Assembly: GCF_002343915.1 (NCBI RefSeq)
Contig: NZ_NETK01000001.1
Span: 11,184,001-11,248,000, forward strand
Length of the DNA: 64,000 bases
Direction: 5' to 3'
Origin: Nannocystis exedens
GTDB lineage: Bacteria; Myxococcota_A; Polyangia; Nannocystales; Nannocystaceae
Below, piece by piece: positions 60,444 through 64,000 of this stretch. Numbering within the stretch: position 1 is the first letter of the stretch; every line of letters starts with the position of its first letter. The notes under the pieces are model-generated. The model saw only the letters and a list, made by a program, of their open reading frames with translations, had not been told where the DNA came from and ran no database searches. The translations under genes and the position numbers were made by a program.

Positions 60444-61700
60444 TCACTCGGCCGCCTCGTCGACGCGGCCGCGGATGATCGTGTCCTCGAGGATCTCGAG
60501 CGCGCGGTCGAGGTCGGCGCGCGTGTGCGCGGCCGTGATCGCGACGCGGAAGCGCAGCCCGTCCTCGGGCACCGAGGGGTAGTCGACCGGCGCGAGGAAC
60601 AGCCCGCGGCGGTGCAGCGTGCGCGTCAACTCATACAGCCGGCGGCGGTCCGATCCGACCATGATCGGCACCACCTGGCTCGAGCCGTGCCCGAGGTCGA
60701 GGCCGATCTGCTGCGCCTTCTCGCGGAAGTAGCGGGTGTTGGCCCACAGCGTCTCGCGCAGCGAGTTGTCGCGGGTCGCCACCTCGAGCGCCTTGCGCAG
60801 CCCGGCCACCACCGCCGGCGGCAGCGCGCAGCTGAAGCCGTAGGCGTTGATGTAGTAGCGCATGTAGTGCAGCAGCGCGCGCGGGCCGACGGTGAAGCCG
60901 CCGCAGCCGGCGAACGCCTTGCTGAAGGTGGCGAACTGCAGGCCGATCGACTTCTCGGCCCCGTAGTGCTCGACCACGCCGCGGCCGTGCGCGCCGTACA
61001 CGAGGATCGAGTGGGCCTCGTCGATCAGCACGCCGACGCCGTGCTTCTCGGCCACCGGCAGGAGCTTCGGCAGATCGGCGGTGTCGCCGTCCATCGAGTA
61101 CACGCCCTCGACCACCACCAGCCGGCGCGCGCCCTCGCTGTCGGTCAGCGCCTGGTCGAGCGAGTCGGGGTCGTTGTGGTCGAAGAACACCAGCTTGGCG
61201 CGCGACAGCTTGACGCCGTCGATCGAGCACAGGTGGGTCTTGGCGTCGAGGATGGCCACGTCGCCCTTGCGCAACACGCCCGCGAGCGTCCCCATTCCCC
61301 CGGCGAAGCCGCTGTTGAAGAGGATGCAGTCCTCCTGGCCGAGGAAGGCCGCCAGCTCGCGCTCGAGCCCGCGGTGCAGATCCGACAACCCCGACAGCAG
61401 CGGCGAGCCGCAGGCCCCGGTGCCGTAGGTGCGCAGGGCCTCCTGCGCCGCCTCGACGACCTCCGGGTGCGTCGCCAGCCCGAGGTAGTTGTACGAGCTG
61501 AGGTTGATGACGTCGCTGCGCTCGCCGGCGCGTTCGATCGCCATCCGCGGCGCGACGGCCCCCAGCATGTGGGGCTCGTACATCGACATCGCCCAGGAGC
61601 CGGCCTCGGCCCACTGCACGAAGCCCTCGGGCGGACAGAGCGGATCGTCGCTGTCCGAGAAGTAGAAGTCGGCCAAACTGTGCTCGGCTTCGCGGCCCAT
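60444..61700 (-). CDS. PLP-dependent alpha-oxoamine synthase
   Basis: 418 residues from ATG 61700, chosen because GGGGAGA lies six bases upstream; ATG 61718 would add six. Family of 8-amino-7-oxononanoate synthase, serine palmitoyltransferase and KBL: LSSYNYLGLATHPEV, GTGACGSPLLSGLSDLH, DEAHSILVYG (Asp for the pyridine nitrogen) and the Schiff-base Lys in FATFSKAFAGCGGF (near residue 259). It condenses an amino acid with an acyl thioester and releases CO2, giving an alpha-amino ketone. First gene of the operon, so probably the chain-release step. No biotin genes are nearby. Confidence 0.92.
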   Translation of the reverse strand: MGREAEHSLADFYFSDSDDPLCPPEGFVQWAEAGSWAMSMYEPHMLGAVAPRMAIERAGERSDVINLSSYNYLGLATHPEVVEAAQEALRTYGTGACGSPLLSGLSDLHRGLERELAAFLGQEDCILFNSGFAGGMGTLAGVLRKGDVAILDAKTHLCSIDGVKLSRAKLVFFDHNDPDSLDQALTDSEGARRLVVVEGVYSMDGDTADLPKLLPVAEKHGVGVLIDEAHSILVYGAHGRGVVEHYGAEKSIGLQFATFSKAFAGCGGFTVGPRALLHYMRYYINAYGFSCALPPAVVAGLRKALEVATRDNSLRETLWANTRYFREKAQQIGLDLGHGSSQVVPIMVGSDRRRLYELTRTLHRRGLFLAPVDYPSVPEDGLRFRVAITAAHTRADLDRALEILEDTIIRGRVDEAAE

Positions 61701-61734
61701 CACGGATCTCCCCGGCATGTCGGGGCCCGGCGTA

Positions 61735-61762
61735 GTTACAGCGAAAGTATCGCGGCTGTCAC
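61735..61762. promoter_or_regulatory. Candidate operator before the biosynthetic operon
   Basis: GTTACAGC (61735-61742) and GCTGTCAC (61755-61762) are inverted with one mismatch and a 12-base spacer, 35-62 bases before the oxoamine-synthase start codon: the usual place for an operator over a promoter. No cognate regulator is visible. Confidence 0.4.
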
Positions 61763-61811
61763 GGAAATTTTGTTCGCCAGCGCATGCGGATCCACGTGCA
61801 GCGCGCGCTGT

Positions 61812-61844
61812 CGCGTCGCAGCACGTGTTGCAGATTGCGACGCG
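61812..61844. promoter_or_regulatory. Perfect 9-bp inverted repeat
   Basis: CGCGTCGCA (61812-61820) and TGCGACGCG (61836-61844) with a 15-base spacer, in the divergent promoter region. It could be a protein-binding site or an RNA hairpin in either leader. Confidence 0.45.
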
Positions 61845-62146
61845 CTGGCCTTATCGCCGAACTATTTAAACCGATGCATAAAATGATGCGCCGCGAGTAC
61901 GCCCGCATGCGGCTGCATCGGCCGCTGGTAGTTAATCTCGAGTGCAACAATCTCGACGCCTGCAGCGGCCTCGACGGCCGAGCCGCGCTCGCGCTCGCGT
62001 GTGGACTGCGAAATGCGTCGCACACTGGCTGAATGTCACGCATGCTGCGGACAGAAGACCGCGCTGGAAGCGACGCGTGGCGAAGCGCTCGGGTCTCGCG
62101 TCACGGCCTTGACGTCGACGGCGCGCGGTGGGTAATCCCCCGCTTC

Positions 62147-63241
62147 GTGCGCACGAAGGTCGTCGTCACCGGCGCGAACGGGTTCATCGGCAGCCACCTC
62201 GTCGATCGCTTGCTCGCGGGCGGCGACGCGGTGCGGGCGATGGTCCGCGCCAGCGCCAACCTCGACAACCTCGCCGACGCGCTCGCGCGGGCCGACGCGC
62301 GGCCCGAGCTGGTGCGCGCGGCGCTGACGGACGTCGACGCCATGGCGGCCGCGTTCGACGGCGCCGACATCGTCTACCACGTGGCCGGCCTGACCGCCGC
62401 GTTCACCCGCGACGAGTTCGCGCGGGCCAACGCCGCCGGCGTCGCCAACGTGCTCGCGGCGATCCGTCAGGCCCCGCGGCGGCCGCGGCGGCTGGTCTAC
62501 GTGTCGTCGCTGATGGCCGCCGGGCCCTCGCACCCCGAGGTCGCGCGCCGCGAGCACCACGCCCCCCAGGTCGGCTACACGCTCTACGGCGACAGCAAGC
62601 TCGACGGCGAGCGGCTGGTCTTCGCGGCCGCGCGCGCCGGCGACGTCGAGGCCGTGATCGTGCGCCCGCCCGCGGTCTACGGCCCGCGCGACCTCGACAT
62701 GCTGCAGATGATCCGCTCGGCCAAGTACGGGGTGATCGCCCAGCCCGGCCTGCGCCCCGCGTGGATGTCCTTCATCCACGCCCTCGACCTCGTCGAGGGC
62801 ATCGCCCGCGCCGGCGCCCGCGGCCGCCCGATCCCCCGCGACGGCGAGCACGTGCTCGCCGATCAGGGCTGCCCCTTCGACCATGTCCCCGAAGACATCT
62901 CGCACCCCGCCGGCGCCGGCATCTACTACTTGACCGACGGCCAGCGCAGCACCGTCGTCGAGTTCGGCCGGGCCGCCGCCGCCGCGCTCGGCCGGCGCGC
63001 GCTCGCGCTGCCGATGCCGCAGGTCGCCGTCTGGACCGTCGCCGGCATCAACCACGCGATCGGCCGCCTGCGCGGCAAGGCCCCGGCGCTGACGCTCGAC
63101 AAGGCCCGCGGCAGCATGGCGCCGGGCTGGTGGTGCGACGACAGCCGGGCCGTGCGCGAGCTCGACTACGCGCCGCAGTGGCCGCTCGCGCGGGGCCTCG
63201 AGCACACGGTCGCGTGGGCCCGCTCCGTCGGCCGCCTGTGA
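62147..63241 (+). CDS. Extended SDR (3-beta-HSD/epimerase type)
   Basis: 364 residues from GTG 62147, where the Rossmann strand KVVVTGANGFIGSHLVDRLL begins; the frame is open back to 62033 but that part is unlike the family. DIVYHVAGLTAAF, the catalytic VYVSSLMAAG and TLYGDSKLDGERLV (Tyr and Lys four apart) and VRPPAVYGPRDLDM are all present. Divergent from the operon, with a shared low-G+C promoter region, so it may reduce or modify the alpha-amino ketone product; direct evidence is lacking. A CMTG repeat at 62868-62899 encodes a loop in the C-terminal half. Confidence 0.88.
   Translation: MRTKVVVTGANGFIGSHLVDRLLAGGDAVRAMVRASANLDNLADALARADARPELVRAALTDVDAMAAAFDGADIVYHVAGLTAAFTRDEFARANAAGVANVLAAIRQAPRRPRRLVYVSSLMAAGPSHPEVARREHHAPQVGYTLYGDSKLDGERLVFAAARAGDVEAVIVRPPAVYGPRDLDMLQMIRSAKYGVIAQPGLRPAWMSFIHALDLVEGIARAGARGRPIPRDGEHVLADQGCPFDHVPEDISHPAGAGIYYLTDGQRSTVVEFGRAAAAALGRRALALPMPQVAVWTVAGINHAIGRLRGKAPALTLDKARGSMAPGWWCDDSRAVRELDYAPQWPLARGLEHTVAWARSVGRL
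62868..62899. repeat. CMTG 14-bp repeat inside SDR gene
   Basis: GCTG 62868, CATG 62882, CATC 62896, 14 bp apart; ATGTC 62883-62887 pairs with GACAT 62894-62898. It encodes the loop CPFDHVPEDIS. Confidence 0.7.
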
Positions 63242-63600
63242 CGCCTGCGTGAGGCCGTGCGGTCGGCCGAGATCCCGTCTCGTCGCCGACCTTCGACGTC
63301 GCGAACGCCGGCGGGGTCGCGGTCCTCGACGTCTCGAACGGAACCGGCTCGCCGGTCGCCGACGCCTCGCGCGCGTCGTCTCGACCGACATCGTGGGCGA
63401 TCATCACGGCCTCCGCGTATCCGGGGGTGGCCCCCGGTCGTAACCCTGGGCCTCGATCTCGCGGTGATTCCGCAGTGAAGTCCCGCGGTCGGCGGGGTGT
63501 CGCGAGTCCGCCGGCTGCACGTCACGCGCGGGCGCGTCCGGCTGGTCTTCGGGCCGTCGGATTCGACCGCGCGACCTTTGTGCAGTAAGACCACCGCGTC
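63242..63600. other. Intergenic, possible gene remnant
   Basis: 359 bases between the SDR and pyrophosphorylase genes. One plus-strand stretch (about 63288-63350) reads TFDVANAGGVAVLDVSNGTG, like a blade of a beta-propeller, but it has no start codon, signal peptide or continuation, so at most it is a remnant. The promoter of the next gene should lie near its 3' end, where TTTGTGCAGTAAGA is the only A/T-rich patch. Confidence 0.4.
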
Positions 63601-64000
63601 ATGCTCCGCCCTTCGGTCGCCGACATCGCCTTCGACGCCGCCCTCTTCGACTCCCTCCGCAGCGCGCTCGCCCGCGGCGAGCTCAGCCCCACGCGCGCCC
63701 GTCTCGCCGCCCCGCCGCGGCCGCTCGGCGACGACGTCCTGCTCGACCTCGGCCGGCCCGACGCGCGCGCCGGCTGGCGCGCGCGCGGTCAGGCCGCCCT
63801 CGACGCGCGCAAGGTCGCCGCGTTGATCTTGAACGGCGGCATGGCCACCCGGTTCGGCGGCGTCGTCAAGGGCGTCGTCCCGGTCTTGCCCGATCGACCT
63901 GACCTTTCGTTCCTGGCCGTCAAGCTCGCCGGCGTCCGCGCGGCCGGGGCTCCGGCCGTCGTGATGCACAGCTTCGCCACCGCGGCCGCCTCGGGCGATC
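63601..64000 (+). CDS. UDP-sugar pyrophosphorylase family protein, 5' part only
   Basis: 133 residues visible from ATG 63601; the frame is still open at the window end. After an N-terminal helical region (about 1-70), the nucleotide-binding motif ALILNGGMATRFGGVVKGVVP matches the UDPGP (UTP-glucose-1-phosphate uridylyltransferase) family, followed by SFLAVKLAGVRAAG and a VVMHSFAT strand. It would make a UDP-sugar for polysaccharide or glycolipid synthesis. A one-step CMTG repeat lies at 63898, just after the GGxxTRxG loop. Confidence 0.8.
   Translation, partial: MLRPSVADIAFDAALFDSLRSALARGELSPTRARLAAPPRPLGDDVLLDLGRPDARAGWRARGQAALDARKVAALILNGGMATRFGGVVKGVVPVLPDRPDLSFLAVKLAGVRAAGAPAVVMHSFATAAASGD
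63898..63915. repeat. CMTG 14-bp repeat, one step
   Basis: CCTG 63898 and CCTG 63912 with a decayed GGA arm; it encodes DLSFL in the pyrophosphorylase. Confidence 0.45.

Larger units (their letters stand above)
61701..62146. other. Divergent intergenic region with operator-like repeats
   Basis: 446 bases between the biosynthetic operon and the divergent SDR gene, with lower G+C than almost anywhere else (TATTTAAACCGATGCATAAA around 61862-61882), so it should contain both promoters. It holds an 8-bp imperfect inverted repeat at 61735-61762 and a 9-bp hairpin at 61812-61844. Open frames in it have no domain or ribosome-binding site. No regulator gene is adjacent. Confidence 0.6.

Noticed and set aside
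55530..61700. Housekeeping fatty-acid synthesis operon
   Set aside because: HMG synthase, ECH1/ECH2 and an oxoamine synthase are not part of primary fatty-acid synthesis, and there is no FabH, acetyl-CoA carboxylase or plsX in the cluster.
63257..63478. Small open frames after the extended SDR
   Set aside because: No start signal. One frame has a propeller-like stretch, but it is isolated and too short to call a gene or pseudogene.

Overview
The window is about 70% G+C and densely packed on both strands. It reads as chromosome of a myxobacterium (Myxococcota); Nannocystineae is my guess. The clues are a CdnL/CarD-family regulator, a DUF4388-roadblock protein, a lipoprotein with myxobacterial DUF4215 Cys-rich repeats, tandem lspA genes, many Ser/Thr/Gly-rich secreted lipoproteins, and frequent GTG/TTG starts with 4-base ATGA/GTGA overlaps. 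No insertion sequence, CRISPR array, rRNA or convincing tRNA was seen.

Layout. 1-5273: end of a TPR protein, a TIG/Ig/esterase lipoprotein, an unknown exported protein and a YdcF-type membrane protein. 5469-10036 (minus): a six-gene signalling operon with a bacterial GRAS-domain protein, an unknown protein, a SpoIIE/PP2C phosphatase, an anti-sigma-like ATPase, a STAS-like partner and a class III cyclase with altered catalytic residues. 10336-18881: a hotdog protein, ComF, SmpB, a Ycf46-type AAA+ ATPase, a NarL-type regulator, a DUF1257-like gene, and a Moco oxidoreductase with a PepSY-type membrane partner. 18888-21166: FAD monooxygenase divergent from its TetR regulator. 21171-27280: two blocks of degenerate tandem repeats, an M3 peptidase, a propeller lipoprotein and an M28 aminopeptidase. 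27459-30513: mdh-sucC-sucD. 30676-37377: secreted proteins, acyltransferase and SDR-fold genes. 37958-44793: two lspA genes, pabB, pgsA, a lytic transglycosylase and nadB. 45257-51488: cdnL, a macro-domain protein, a NuoH-like protein fused to an Ig-type domain, a DUF4388-roadblock protein, a cobalamin adenosyltransferase and a degenerate CDP-alcohol transferase fold. 51932-61700 (minus): an 11-gene operon for a discrete fatty-acid/polyketide pathway. 62147-64000: an extended SDR and the start of a UDP-sugar pyrophosphorylase.

Two things stand out. First, a 14-bp unit, consensus CMTGTCCNNNNGGA, occurs at about 38 places, roughly one per 1.7 kb. It is in exact 14-bp register wherever it is tandem, and any two neighbouring units form a small hairpin. 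The longest runs fill intergenic gaps (3320, 5386, 17526, 49708), but single or double steps lie inside genes, at start codons and in one signal peptide. They are absent from conserved core genes such as mdh, sucC, sucD, nadB and cdnL. I do not recognise this family. Second, the 51932-61700 operon combines a full elongation set (KS, AT, KR, DH, two FabL-like enoyl reductases, ACP) with the HMG-synthase/ECH1/ECH2 beta-branching cassette and an alpha-oxoamine synthase. It predicts a beta-methyl-branched acyl chain released as an alpha-amino ketone.

All product calls come from reading motifs by eye. No database search was run.
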